A DNA stretch of 64,000 nt from positions 124,001-188,000 of the forward strand of contig NZ_CP085305.1 in assembly GCF_020700235.1 (NCBI RefSeq), in the 5' to 3' direction. The DNA comes from Haladaptatus pallidirubidus (GTDB lineage Archaea > Halobacteriota > Halobacteria > Halobacteriales > Haladaptataceae). Position 1 is the first letter of the stretch. Each line of letters opens with the position of its first letter. The notes under the pieces are model-generated. The model was not told where the DNA came from, did no database searches, and worked only from the letters and a program-made list of their open reading frames with translations. This document shows, piece by piece, positions 1 to 8,560 of this stretch. Position numbers and translations under genes: made by a program.

Positions 1-117
1 GTTCATCCCCTCTGCAATCTCCGAGACTCTTGCACCGTCAACCTTTTCAAGGAATTTGAGTATCTCTATCGAGGTCGTAGTTGTCTGAAGCGTGTCCGAC
101 CCGTCTTTGCCTGACAT
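1..117 (-). CDS. IclR family regulator, N-terminal part (cut by window edge)
   Basis: Reading leftwards from an ATG at 115-117, 39 codons stay open to the window edge. They match the start of haloarchaeal IclR repressors: a short charged leader, LQTTTTSIEILKFLEKVDG, then VSEIAEGM, which is the first half of the winged helix-turn-helix. The complete IclR proteins elsewhere in the window have the same layout. A TATA-like tttatatag at about 139-147 lies about 27 nt upstream of the ATG and suits a leaderless start. It may control the dehydrogenase/racemase genes to its right, but that is inferred from position only. Confidence 0.75.
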   Translation of the reverse strand, partial: MSGKDGSDTLQTTTTSIEILKFLEKVDGARVSEIAEGMN

Positions 118-302
118 ACGTGGTAATTTACGGCTGTCTATATAAAGTTCAGCATAGACGAACACTTAGCGTCGGCAGGACGAATGATCACGATAGCCAT
201 AGTTCGAAGGCTCGATGAGTACGACGCAACGATAGATTACGTCCCAATCCTGCGAGATAACGTTGGAAAAATAGCTCGATGGTTAGCGAACTTGTAGTGG
301 AT

Positions 303-1409
303 TCAGTTCGCGACCTCGACCCAATCGCCGCGTTCGCCGGACTCGTACGCTGCGTCGAGAACCCGGAGCAGTTGGACGGCGTCGTCGACCGTCGCGGGGA
401 CGTCACCGGTCTCGTAACCCTCGAAGTATGCATCGAAGTAGTCTTGGACGAAGTCACCCCAGGCCGGGAAGCGATCGTAGGAGAATTCGAATTCAGTGGT
501 TCGCGTTGGGGCGGCCGTCCAATCCGTGTTATCCGACGTTATTTCGAGTGGCACTGTTGGTTCATGCTGGAGGGAGTCATGGTGAAGCGGCGTCAGCGCC
601 TGAGCGTCGGTTCCATATACCCCGAGATGAGTGTCCTTGCCACGGTCGTTCAAGTAGTAGCCGGTGTGGTAGGTGCCGAGGGTTCCGTCGCGCGTCTCAA
701 ACTGGAGTACCGCCCCGGCCTCGACATCGGCCTCCGCCGCCTCATGGAACTCGGCGTTTACCCGTTCGATGGGGTCATCGAGAATCCACGGTATGATATC
801 GACCCAGTGGGGACCGATCCACTGGAGGGCACCGCCACGGCTCGTTGCTCGGTCATAGATGTAGTGATCGGTGTTTCGATAGGAGAGCTGACTGGCGTTG
901 AACCGACCGTCGACTGTCCACACGTCACCGAAGAAGCCGTCTCGAACGTTGTCGCGAAGTTCCATTGCGACCGGGTTCTGCCGGTAGTACATCGTTGGTG
1001 AGACGGTAACGTCCTCATCGTTCGCCCGCTGAGCGATGTCTTCGAGGTCTGCGGCCGTCCGTGCTATCGGCTTCTCGCTAATCACGTGGACGCCGTTCTC
1101 GACAGCGCTTTCGATGATTGCTGGTGTCTTGTCGCTCCGATACGTTATCCAGACGACGTCAACGCCGTTGTCGGCAACGAGTTCGTGCGGATCTTCATAG
1201 ACCGTCGCGCCGGCCACGAGGTCAGTCATGTTCTGTCCCTCCGTGGTGACTTCGTCAGGTCGCTCATCCATGGCGGTGATGCTGTTGATATCCACTTGAC
1301 GTCCAGGTTCACAGACTGCTGTGATAGTGGCGTCTAGTTCACTTGCGACGGCGAAGTACGGGTCGCGGTGGTGGTGGTCAATACCGACGTAACCGATGTT
1401 CACACCCAT
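303..1409 (-). CDS. Gfo/Idh/MocA family oxidoreductase
   Basis: 368 residues, the usual length for NAD(P)-dependent sugar or polyol dehydrogenases of this family. The Rossmann N-terminus begins at residue 4 (NIGYVGIDHHHRD); its glycine motif is degenerate because the second and third glycines of GxGxxG are not in register. The family signature is present as VISEKPIA at about residues 109-116. The C-terminal substrate domain contains GGALQWIGPHWVD, with the histidine position typical of the catalytic region. A TATA box (tttttataat, about 1431-1440) lies 27 nt before the ATG. It is divergent from the next Gfo/Idh gene across about 157 bp. Oxidation of a sugar or sugar-acid hydroxyl is the family expectation; the substrate is unknown. 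Confidence 0.85.
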   Translation of the reverse strand: MGVNIGYVGIDHHHRDPYFAVASELDATITAVCEPGRQVDINSITAMDERPDEVTTEGQNMTDLVAGATVYEDPHELVADNGVDVVWITYRSDKTPAIIESAVENGVHVISEKPIARTAADLEDIAQRANDEDVTVSPTMYYRQNPVAMELRDNVRDGFFGDVWTVDGRFNASQLSYRNTDHYIYDRATSRGGALQWIGPHWVDIIPWILDDPIERVNAEFHEAAEADVEAGAVLQFETRDGTLGTYHTGYYLNDRGKDTHLGVYGTDAQALTPLHHDSLQHEPTVPLEITSDNTDWTAAPTRTTEFEFSYDRFPAWGDFVQDYFDAYFEGYETGDVPATVDDAVQLLRVLDAAYESGERGDWVEVAN

Positions 1410-1537
1410 ACATCCGTGTCAAGCAACTCATTATAAAAAGTTGCGGTTGTAGGCGATATCGGGAGATCGAATTAACGAAAACAAACCACAGCTAACGATC
1501 AATCTAGCTGGTGACCAAAATATTCTTATAGGTTGAA

Positions 1538-1552
1538 ATAGGAGTTTCCTAT
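1538..1552. promoter_or_regulatory. Perfect inverted repeat ATAGGA-N3-TCCTAT between TATA box and start
   Basis: ATAGGAGTTTCCTAT lies just downstream of a TATA-like element (ttcttatagg, about 1523-1532) and 14 nt before the ATG at 1567. A protein bound here would block transcription of the downstream dehydrogenase, so it is a candidate repressor operator. The regulator is unknown; the IclR at the window edge is the nearest candidate. Confidence 0.4.
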
Positions 1553-1566
1553 GACGTACTAGCCTC

Positions 1567-2715
1567 ATGCAAGAGATTGGCATAATTATGAACGGCGTGA
1601 CCGGTCGAATGGGAACAAACCAGCACCTCATCCGCTCGATTCTGGCGATACGCGAGAACGGCGGGGTCGAACTCCCCAACGGGGAACAGGTATTGCCGGA
1701 TCCGATGTTAGTTGGCCGGGACGAACGCAAACTCCGCAGGCTAAGCGAGGAACACGGTGTCGAGCGCTGGATCGCCGATCCCGATCTGGAGACCTGTCTC
1801 GACGGCGACGACGAGATCTACTTTGACTCCCAGATCACCCCACGGCGGCCCGGAGCCCTCCTGAAAGCTATCCAAGCCGGGAAGGATGTCTACTGTGAGA
1901 AACCGCTGGCAGGCAACCTCGACACCGCGATCGAGGTAGCCCAAGCGGCAGAGCAAAGTGGTGTCAAGCACGGCATCGTTCAAGACAAGCTCTGGCTCCC
2001 CGGGTTGATGAAACTCCAACGACTCATCGACCAGGACTTCTTCGGCGACATCCTCTCGGTTCGCGTCGAGTTCGGATATTGGGTGTTTACCGGACATATC
2101 CAGCCCGCACAGCGCCCCTCATGGAACTACCGCGCAGAGGACGGAGGTGGAATCATTGACGACATGTTCTCTCATTGGAGCTACGTCCTGGAGAACCTCT
2201 TTGGGCGTGTTGAGACCGTCCAGTGTCTCGAGAAGACCCACGTTCCCGAACGCGTCGACGAAAACGGGGACACATACGAAGCGACGGCCGACGACGCGGC
2301 ATACGCCATCATGGAACTCGAAGATGACATCGTCGCACAACTCAACTCGTCGTGGACAGTTCGTGTGAACCGCGACGACCTACTCGAAATCCAGGTCGAC
2401 GGAACCGAAGGTAGCGCCGTCGCCGGTCTGCGAGACTGCAAAGTCCAACACCACTCCAATACGCCTAAGCCCGAATGGAATCCCGACACACCGAAAGAGA
2501 ACGACTTCACCGAAGACTGGGAACAGGTTCCCAACAACCAGGAATTCGAAAACGCATTCAAGCTCCAATGGGAGAAGTTTATCAGCCACATCGTGGCCGA
2601 CGAGCCGTTCCCATGGGACTTCGCCGCTGGCGCTCGAGGCGTCCAGCTCACCGAAGCAAGTTACCAGTCCTCGGATGAAGGACGACGGGTCGCCATTGAC
2701 GATCTAGAAATCTAA
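1567..2715 (+). CDS. Gfo/Idh/MocA family oxidoreductase
   Basis: 382 residues. The Rossmann motif is GIIMNGVTGRMG near residue 4, an N-G-x-T-G-x-M-G variant, and the signature is VYCEKPLA at about 110-117. The C-terminal half holds EDGGGIIDDMFSHW, where the DxxxH pair is the usual catalytic arrangement, and a long aromatic-rich tail. It is predicted to be a cytoplasmic NAD(P)-dependent dehydrogenase of a sugar, inositol or related polyol. It runs divergently from the Gfo/Idh gene on the left and converges on the LarA-like gene on the right. It is not a close copy of its neighbour; the two share only family-level motifs. Confidence 0.85.
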   Translation: MQEIGIIMNGVTGRMGTNQHLIRSILAIRENGGVELPNGEQVLPDPMLVGRDERKLRRLSEEHGVERWIADPDLETCLDGDDEIYFDSQITPRRPGALLKAIQAGKDVYCEKPLAGNLDTAIEVAQAAEQSGVKHGIVQDKLWLPGLMKLQRLIDQDFFGDILSVRVEFGYWVFTGHIQPAQRPSWNYRAEDGGGIIDDMFSHWSYVLENLFGRVETVQCLEKTHVPERVDENGDTYEATADDAAYAIMELEDDIVAQLNSSWTVRVNRDDLLEIQVDGTEGSAVAGLRDCKVQHHSNTPKPEWNPDTPKENDFTEDWEQVPNNQEFENAFKLQWEKFISHIVADEPFPWDFAAGARGVQLTEASYQSSDEGRRVAIDDLEI

Positions 2716-2778
2716 CAACCTAATGCCTAGGGATCAGCGAAGCGACGGATCGCGTTACAGAGGGGAGTAAAAAGGAGG

Positions 2779-4149
2779 TTAGTTGTTGGTCGATTCGCCA
2801 CCTCCGCCCGCCACATGTGGGGTCGGGGCGACAAAGTCACCGGAATCGAAGTCGATAGGTGACGGTTCCTCGACGACCCGGAGGTCGCTGCGCTCGCGCG
2901 CCTCCTCGATGAGCGCGGTAGAGGCGTACAAGCGCTGGAGATGCATGGTATCGGCCGCGTGGAGGATCCGAACCTCCTCAGGGCTAACGATACCGATCGT
3001 CGAAAGCGCAGCGACAAGGCCCGCGCGATCCGTTTCGACTACCGGTGGGAGGCGCACCCCTCTTGTGGTGCTTGCAGTTAGCGCGTTGATGAGCGTCGTC
3101 GGCATGTCCACCGCGACAAGGAGGTTGCGATGGACGAAGTCAGCCGAGCCCATCCCCATGGCATTGCCATGCGTCACGTCAGTGACCCCGCGGGTGTAAA
3201 TTCGCTTGATGTCGGGCATCTCGGGTTCCGGTTCTTGTATCGCGAATGGTCGGCGACCAATGACGTTCGTATCCATCCCCTGACCGCTGATGTCTTTCCC
3301 TTGGCGGTCGAGGACTAACACATCGATGTCGTCGAATGGGAGCGTCGGCATGACGTCGTAGGCCTGCTCAAGGAGTTCGGCCTCCCGGTCAAGGAACCCC
3401 TCCGGTGGAACTCCTTCGAGGAGCGCGGTCTCGTCGCGCTGGTCTTCCAGAATGGCGACACCCCCAACAACCGGTAAGGCGTCGAGCAGCTGGTCGGTTA
3501 TCTCCGGAATCATGTTTCGAAGCGACCAATCGACCGCCCAGTCATGCGCGATCTTTGCGCCGCGCTGTTTTCCCATCCCGATAACGAGCATCTTCGAGAG
3601 GCCGCTCTCGACTGTGCCGTCGAAGTCCGTGTGTGGCTTGATGCGGTTTATCGGTACAATGGCGTCGGCCGCGACCGCGTTCGCGTCAGCGACGACGGGT
3701 ACGTCGCGGTCAGCGGTACGACCAACCTCAACCACGTTCATGCTCGACCGGATTTCACAGCCGACTTCGTCTTCGGTCACGCCGAGTTCTGCCAGCATCT
3801 CGCGTTGGCCGTCTGCAGTCGCGCCGCCGTGACTGCCCATCGCCGGGAATACGAACGGTTCGTAACCGCGGTCTTCCGCTTCGGCGACCACCCCAGTGAC
3901 AATACGCGAGAGGTTCGCAATACCGCGGCTGCCAACGCCGAGTGCGATCTCACCTCCGTCGGGAACGTCTTCGAGACGAAGCGATCCGAAGGCCTCCGCT
4001 GCTCTATCGCTGATTTTCTTTCGTGGAATTGGATTTGTCTCCCAGACCTGTTCGATGAGTCCAAGTTTTGGAAACGGAGTCTCACCACACGCTTCAAGTA
4101 TCGCTTCTTCCGGGACTGCGAGCGAACTTCTCGAAGAATTCGCGTTCAT
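2779..4149 (-). CDS. LarA-like (DUF2088) 2-hydroxyacid racemase/epimerase homologue
   Basis: About 456 residues, similar to lactate racemase LarA and its homologues, which interconvert stereoisomers of 2-hydroxyacids using a nickel-pincer cofactor tethered to a lysine. Visible motifs are FPAMGSHGGATADGQ, PINRIKPHTDF and ESGLSKMLVIGMGK; the lysine of GLSKM is the likely tether by position (inference). An ATG 24 codons further upstream exists, but the TATA box (gataaatata, 4174-4183) lies between the two and about 27 nt before the ATG at 4149, so the shorter form is chosen. No cofactor genes (larB, larC, larE) are in the window. A decayed paralogue lies at 14485-15427. Confidence 0.8.
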   Translation of the reverse strand: MNANSSRSSLAVPEEAILEACGETPFPKLGLIEQVWETNPIPRKKISDRAAEAFGSLRLEDVPDGGEIALGVGSRGIANLSRIVTGVVAEAEDRGYEPFVFPAMGSHGGATADGQREMLAELGVTEDEVGCEIRSSMNVVEVGRTADRDVPVVADANAVAADAIVPINRIKPHTDFDGTVESGLSKMLVIGMGKQRGAKIAHDWAVDWSLRNMIPEITDQLLDALPVVGGVAILEDQRDETALLEGVPPEGFLDREAELLEQAYDVMPTLPFDDIDVLVLDRQGKDISGQGMDTNVIGRRPFAIQEPEPEMPDIKRIYTRGVTDVTHGNAMGMGSADFVHRNLLVAVDMPTTLINALTASTTRGVRLPPVVETDRAGLVAALSTIGIVSPEEVRILHAADTMHLQRLYASTALIEEARERSDLRVVEEPSPIDFDSGDFVAPTPHVAGGGGESTNN

Positions 4150-4429
4150 ACCAGTACGCTGGGCGTGTCTCCTGATAAATATACCCCCGCTAGATATGGC
4201 AACCACGACGGAGACTGTCAAATGGCCAGTCGTTGACAGCGGTCAGACTGACTATCTTAATATTTATTGTGTATGCGCTACCTTCTTCATTCGATGCAGT
4301 TCGTTCGATACAACAGCGGCGGCGGCCCCGCGTGGGGCGTCAGAACCGACAACGATATTCGCACACTTGCCGACTTCCCAGCGGGCGAACCGTCTTACCA
4401 AGACTTGACGAACCACAGATATAGTAAAA

Positions 4430-5134
4430 GTGGAACGTGCCGTCGAGCACGAGTCCCTCACGGCCATCGACGCTGACGAAGCGAGTTTCCTCGCGCCGGT
4501 TCCCCGGCCACCAAAGATCGTTTGCGCTGGCCTCAACTACCGCGACCACGCCGAAGAACAAGACGAGGAGATCCCCGACGAACCACTCTTGTTCGCGAAA
4601 GCTCCGACCACGGTCACGAACCCAAACGATCCATTCGTCCACCCAGAGGGCGAGCAGGTCGACTACGAGGTCGAACTCGCAGTCGTCGTCGGCCGCATGG
4701 CCAAAGATATAGACGAGGATGAAGTTCTGGAACATGTTGCTGGTTACACGGTTCTCAACGACGTGAGCGGCCGAGATGCCCAATTCTCCGACGGCCAGTT
4801 CTTCAGGGGAAAGAGCTACGACACCTTCTCGCCTATGGGCCCAACGCTCACAACGGGCGGTGATTTCGATCCCAACGCCGTCGATGTCGCGCTGCGCGTC
4901 GACGGAGAGACCAAGCAGTCCTCGAACACCGACCAGTTCATCTTCAACGTCCACGAGTTGGTGTCCTACATTAGCGCGAACATGACGCTCCAGCCCGGCG
5001 ACGTCATCTCGACCGGTACGCCGGGCGGCGTCGGCATTTTCCGTTATCCTGTCGACCTGCTCGAACCGGGCCAAACGTGCGAGGCCGAAATAGCTGGCAT
5101 CGGCACACTCACGAACCACGTCGTGGCAGAGTGA
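4430..5134 (+). CDS. FAH family protein (2-keto acid hydrolase/hydratase type), 5' end frameshifted
   Basis: The core FAH domain is intact: KIVCAGLNYRDHAEEQ, YEVELAVVVGR (metal-binding glutamates), GYTVLNDVSGRDAQF and ISTGTPGGVG. The family hydrolyses or dehydrates 2-keto acid intermediates with a divalent metal. A typical N-terminus (MQFVRYNSGGGPAWGV) starts at the ATG at 4294 in another frame and runs to the AAAA run at 4426-4429. Removing one A fuses the two into one protein of normal length. From the GTG at 4430 a 234-residue core could still be made. A TATA-like element (about 4256-4266) sits upstream of 4294, not of 4430. Either a recent frameshift or a sequencing error. Confidence 0.75.
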   Translation: MERAVEHESLTAIDADEASFLAPVPRPPKIVCAGLNYRDHAEEQDEEIPDEPLLFAKAPTTVTNPNDPFVHPEGEQVDYEVELAVVVGRMAKDIDEDEVLEHVAGYTVLNDVSGRDAQFSDGQFFRGKSYDTFSPMGPTLTTGGDFDPNAVDVALRVDGETKQSSNTDQFIFNVHELVSYISANMTLQPGDVISTGTPGGVGIFRYPVDLLEPGQTCEAEIAGIGTLTNHVVAE

Positions 5135-5190
5135 ACGGCTGCAAGTGATCGCGGGAAAGCCATTTGAGGTTGGCGAGTGTTTGAAGCGCC

Positions 5191-6631
5191 ATGACGGTCG
5201 GAGTTTCACACGCAGTATTCCACGTCATCGACCTTGAGACGCGACTCCCTTTCCACTTCGGGAACGTCGAAGTTACTGAGATTCCGAAGTTGTTCCTCCG
5301 GCTCGAAGTCGACGTCGACGGGGCACAACAGATTGGAATCGCGATGGGCGGACTGATTCCCGGTTGGTTCTAAAAGGATCCGAAGATGCGTCTCGAAACG
5401 GGCTACCGGAACATGGTCGATGTGTTTCGGTCGGCCGCGGACATCGCGAAGAGCCTTGACACGAAGCCGACGGCGTTCGCGTTCTGGTGGTCGCTCTACG
5501 AGCGCCAGCGCGAGAGGGCCGACGATACGAATCACCCTGCCCTATTGTGGTCATACGGCGTCAGCCTCGTCGAGCAGGCACTGATCGATGCCGTCTGTCG
5601 CGCGAAGGGTGTGTCCTTCCCGACAGCCGTCCGAGAGAATCTGCTAGGAATCGACCTCGGTGCGGTGTACGACGAACTGGCCCCCTACGAACCTGCCGAC
5701 TTGTTGCCGACTGAGCCGAAACACAGCACAACAATCAGGCACACTGTTGGCCTCGACGACCCACTCACGGACGCGGACGTCACCGGCGAGCGACCCGACG
5801 ATGTCCTCCCACTGGCTCTCACCGAATATGTCCATGAGGCCGGCGTGAACCACTTCAAGATCAAACTCGCCGCCGACCGCGAAGTGGATGCGGCTCGGCT
5901 CAGCCGGATCGATAACGTGCTCGCCGATCTGGATGTCGAAGAGGACCGCTGCACCGTGGATGCCAACGAGGGCTACGACTCTGCCGGACAGTTCAAACGC
6001 CAATGGGAGGTCCTTCAGACGAACTCCGACTGCGCCGGCCTGTTCGACCAACTCGTCAACGTCGAACAGCCCCTCCCGCGGGACGAAGCGCTCACCTCGA
6101 AGACCCAGGAGGTATTCACGACCTGGGACGACGCGCCGCTCATCATCATTGATGAATCCGATAATCGCATCGATAGCACCGGTACTGCACTCTCGCACGG
6201 CTACGCCGGCATGAGTCATAAAAACTGTAAGGGTGTTCAAGGGCATCGTGAATGCCTGTCTGGTCACCTACTACAATCAAAACGCTGATGACCGTGAGTA
6301 CGTCATCAGTGCCAAGGATTTGACTACGGTCGGTCCTGTCGAGTTTCTCCAGGACCTCGCAGTTGCGGCGACCATCGGCGCCGACCACATAGAGCGGAAT
6401 GGTCACCACTACTTCCAGGGACTGCGCGCGTTTCCAGAGGAAGTACAACAGAAGATCCTCTCAGCACACCCTGACTTATACCGATGCCATGACGGCGACT
6501 TCGTCACGCTCCAAATAGAAGACGGGACGCTCGACCTCGATACGATTATCAACGCTCCGTTCGGTGTCGCTCCCCTTCTCGACATATGTCAGTTCACGCC
6601 GCTGATCGAATGGGTATCAATCACTCGATGA
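5191..6631 (+). pseudogene. Enolase superfamily (mandelate racemase/muconate lactonizing type), stop plus frameshift
   Basis: A full-length enolase-superfamily protein can be read only by passing two lesions. The frame from the ATG at 5191 meets a TAA at 5371-5373 (after GLIPGWF) and continues in the same frame as KDPKMRLETGY. A frameshift at about 6228-6235 then separates SHKNCKG from the continuing FKGIVNACL. Active-site elements remain: FKIKL (KxK), TVDANE, NVEQPL, IIIDESD and SHKNCK. Family members are dehydratases, racemases or epimerases of acid sugars. It follows the frameshifted FAH gene by about 55 nt, so both probably belonged to one catabolic unit that is now damaged. Sequencing error cannot be excluded for each single lesion. 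Confidence 0.7.
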
Positions 6632-7483
6632 ACGAACACAAGTGGTTGTATTCACAAATCAGGGCTATTCAGGAGTAGTAATTAACCTAGAAGGACTCTC
6701 ACCGATGGCATCTCAGTAACAAGTGGCAGCGCTGAATCCAGTGCTGCTTCCGAAATCATCGGAGAAAGCTCCGAACGGGAAAATTGGTGACGTCGATACA
6801 TTCGCTAGCCTAAGATAATATAGTTATCCAAATATGTGTGTGTAAGGATCCATTCGATGGATATAATAACTAATTAGCAATATACTATCGTTACTTCCTA
6901 TGTGGTTAATTCGATCAAATAACTCCAATAGTTTGCCTTTTTGAATATATTTATCTAAATAATTATCAAAGTACGTGAAATTAGTAGTGATAATTACAGT
7001 TCTATCGGTAAATAGTGTTTCAGTAATTATAGCCTACCGACCAGCAAGTTCGGTCGTTAGTGGCTCCTCGGGAATAACGTCGTACGAGTCGAAATATCCC
7101 TTCGACTCCAAGAGTTGGATCGCTTTTGCTTCAATGGATCAATCACTCATGTCATACTCATTTAAAAAATAACCATAATACTAGTATTGAGCTACCGCTT
7201 TTAAAAATTTTCAATATTTTTAGAATAAAGGAGATACTCGATCCAAGCGCCAAACTAGCAGCGCAACCGGCGGATTCATCAATGTGCAGCACGTCGGGCC
7301 AGTCGTATAGTTCCGTAGCCGACATGAGTCGCAAATAGTGGCACTGGGACGAGCAGGTTTTCGAAGTGGGGTGAAAGGGTACACCGGTACAGTACCTGCC
7401 CAGGACGCGTCACCTGCGAGGCGAAGAAAAACCTCGGGTCGGCTTCCCGCTATTGTCTCCGGCGAACACGCGTGCGAATCTAA
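6632..7483. other. AT-rich intergenic region with gene relics
   Basis: No supportable intact gene. A minus-strand stretch at about 7040-7165 reads like protein (IEAKAIQLLESKGYFDSYDV) but has no start and an in-frame stop. The segment at about 7330-7480 is higher in G+C and also broken. I could not assign either. The region marks the left side of the rdfA island. Confidence 0.4.
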
Positions 7484-7672
7484 CTCAACTCCGGAGAAGA
7501 TAGTATTGAGGCACTTCAGGATGAGCTGTCCGAACTCAAGACCGAACAGGACGAGTTACCAGATGTACAATTTAATACGATGGGAATATTTAGGAAAACA
7601 ATCGCTCCGTTGAGCGTAATCAACGAATCAGTTCAAAATCGAACACAAATTTCGGAGAGCATGGCTAAATAA
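7484..7672 (+). pseudogene. Fragment of an archaea-specific SMC-related gene
   Basis: The frame reads GEDSIEALQDELSELKTEQ then DELPDV. This aligns residue by residue with EEDSIEALQDELEDLENEQ of the intact SMC-related protein encoded at 8561-10519, where it forms part of the first coiled coil. The flanking parts of the gene are missing: an in-frame stop precedes it at 7481-7483, and the similarity is lost after DELPDV although the frame runs to 7672. It is a relic of another copy of the same gene on the same strand. Confidence 0.6.
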
Positions 7673-7782
7673 TTTTAGATTATGGGGGTTAGTACAGTGC
7701 TCATTGAGAACCGTCACACTTAAATAAATTACAATACTACTTCTGTAACAGATGCGGCATATTAAAACAGGACTGATATAAA

Positions 7783-8403
7783 ATGTCTGATAATACTTCG
7801 CGAGAGACGACAAGCAAAGTCGAGCGAGTGATTCGAGAGTATGGATTAGGCGATATGGGAGAGACGCTTGAAGCCTACTGGACTGGTGAAACTGAAGAGC
7901 AATATAGTCTTCGTGATCTCGCTGATTTTTTCAATCAAGCAGTGCTAGGGGCCGAGCTAAATCAAAAAAATGCCAACCAACTGGAAGGGGAGGTTGAAAA
8001 TACCTATCGACTGCTCACTGATGAGACGGTTAGTAGTGGGATCCAGATAGAGACTGAAAATTCGCTCGCTCGTGATGGAATTGACGTAGAGCAACTCAAG
8101 AAGGATTTTGTGTCTCACCAGGCGATCTATACCTACCTCACTAAGTATCGAGAAGTATCCCACAAATCAAAAGTGGATAATACCAAGACACAGATCGAAA
8201 AAGGAACAAATACTATCCGCCGTCTCCAGAACCGGGTGGTTGCAGTTGCTGAAACGACGCTCACTAATCTTCGTAATACGGATCGAATCGAACTGGCGGA
8301 CTTCGAGGTGATCAACGACGTTCGAGTCGTCTGTAACGAATGTGGTCAGTCCTACCCAATAGTTGAACTTCTCGAAATGGGTGGCTGTGATTGCATGATG
8401 TAA
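7783..8403 (+). CDS. rdfA: Rod-determining factor RdfA family protein
   Basis: 206 residues. It resembles the RdfA family of haloarchaea, first linked to rod-shape determination in Haloferax. It opens with SKVERVIREYGLGDMG, typical of the family, followed by a helical region. It ends with a probable zinc ribbon half (VCNECGQSYP) and CDCMM at the extreme C-terminus, giving four cysteines. RdfA homologues are commonly found next to the SMC-related gene that follows here. There are 157 nt between the two genes. The gene is more AT-rich than the catabolic clusters. Since this family is expanded in haloarchaeal accessory DNA, a shape role for this copy is an inference. Confidence 0.75.
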   Translation: MSDNTSRETTSKVERVIREYGLGDMGETLEAYWTGETEEQYSLRDLADFFNQAVLGAELNQKNANQLEGEVENTYRLLTDETVSSGIQIETENSLARDGIDVEQLKKDFVSHQAIYTYLTKYREVSHKSKVDNTKTQIEKGTNTIRRLQNRVVAVAETTLTNLRNTDRIELADFEVINDVRVVCNECGQSYPIVELLEMGGCDCMM

Positions 8404-8560
8404 CACTATAAGTGAACTAAAATTATTTTTACATTAGGAAGTTCATATTGAGCGGATATTTGATCTCTGATAAGAAAATAACGCGTATAATGTAACACTC
8501 AAAACACGATTGGACACAATATGGAAATTCATTTATAACCTCGCAATCAAAAGAGGTGAT

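Noticed and set aside
279..1001. Long plus-strand open frame opposite the Gfo/Idh gene
   Set aside because: It is antisense to a gene with clear family motifs and promoter; its own translation has no recognisable domain. High-G+C haloarchaeal genes commonly give such shadows.
4340..5209. 289-codon minus-strand open frame
   Set aside because: Antisense to the FAH gene, whose motifs are clear.
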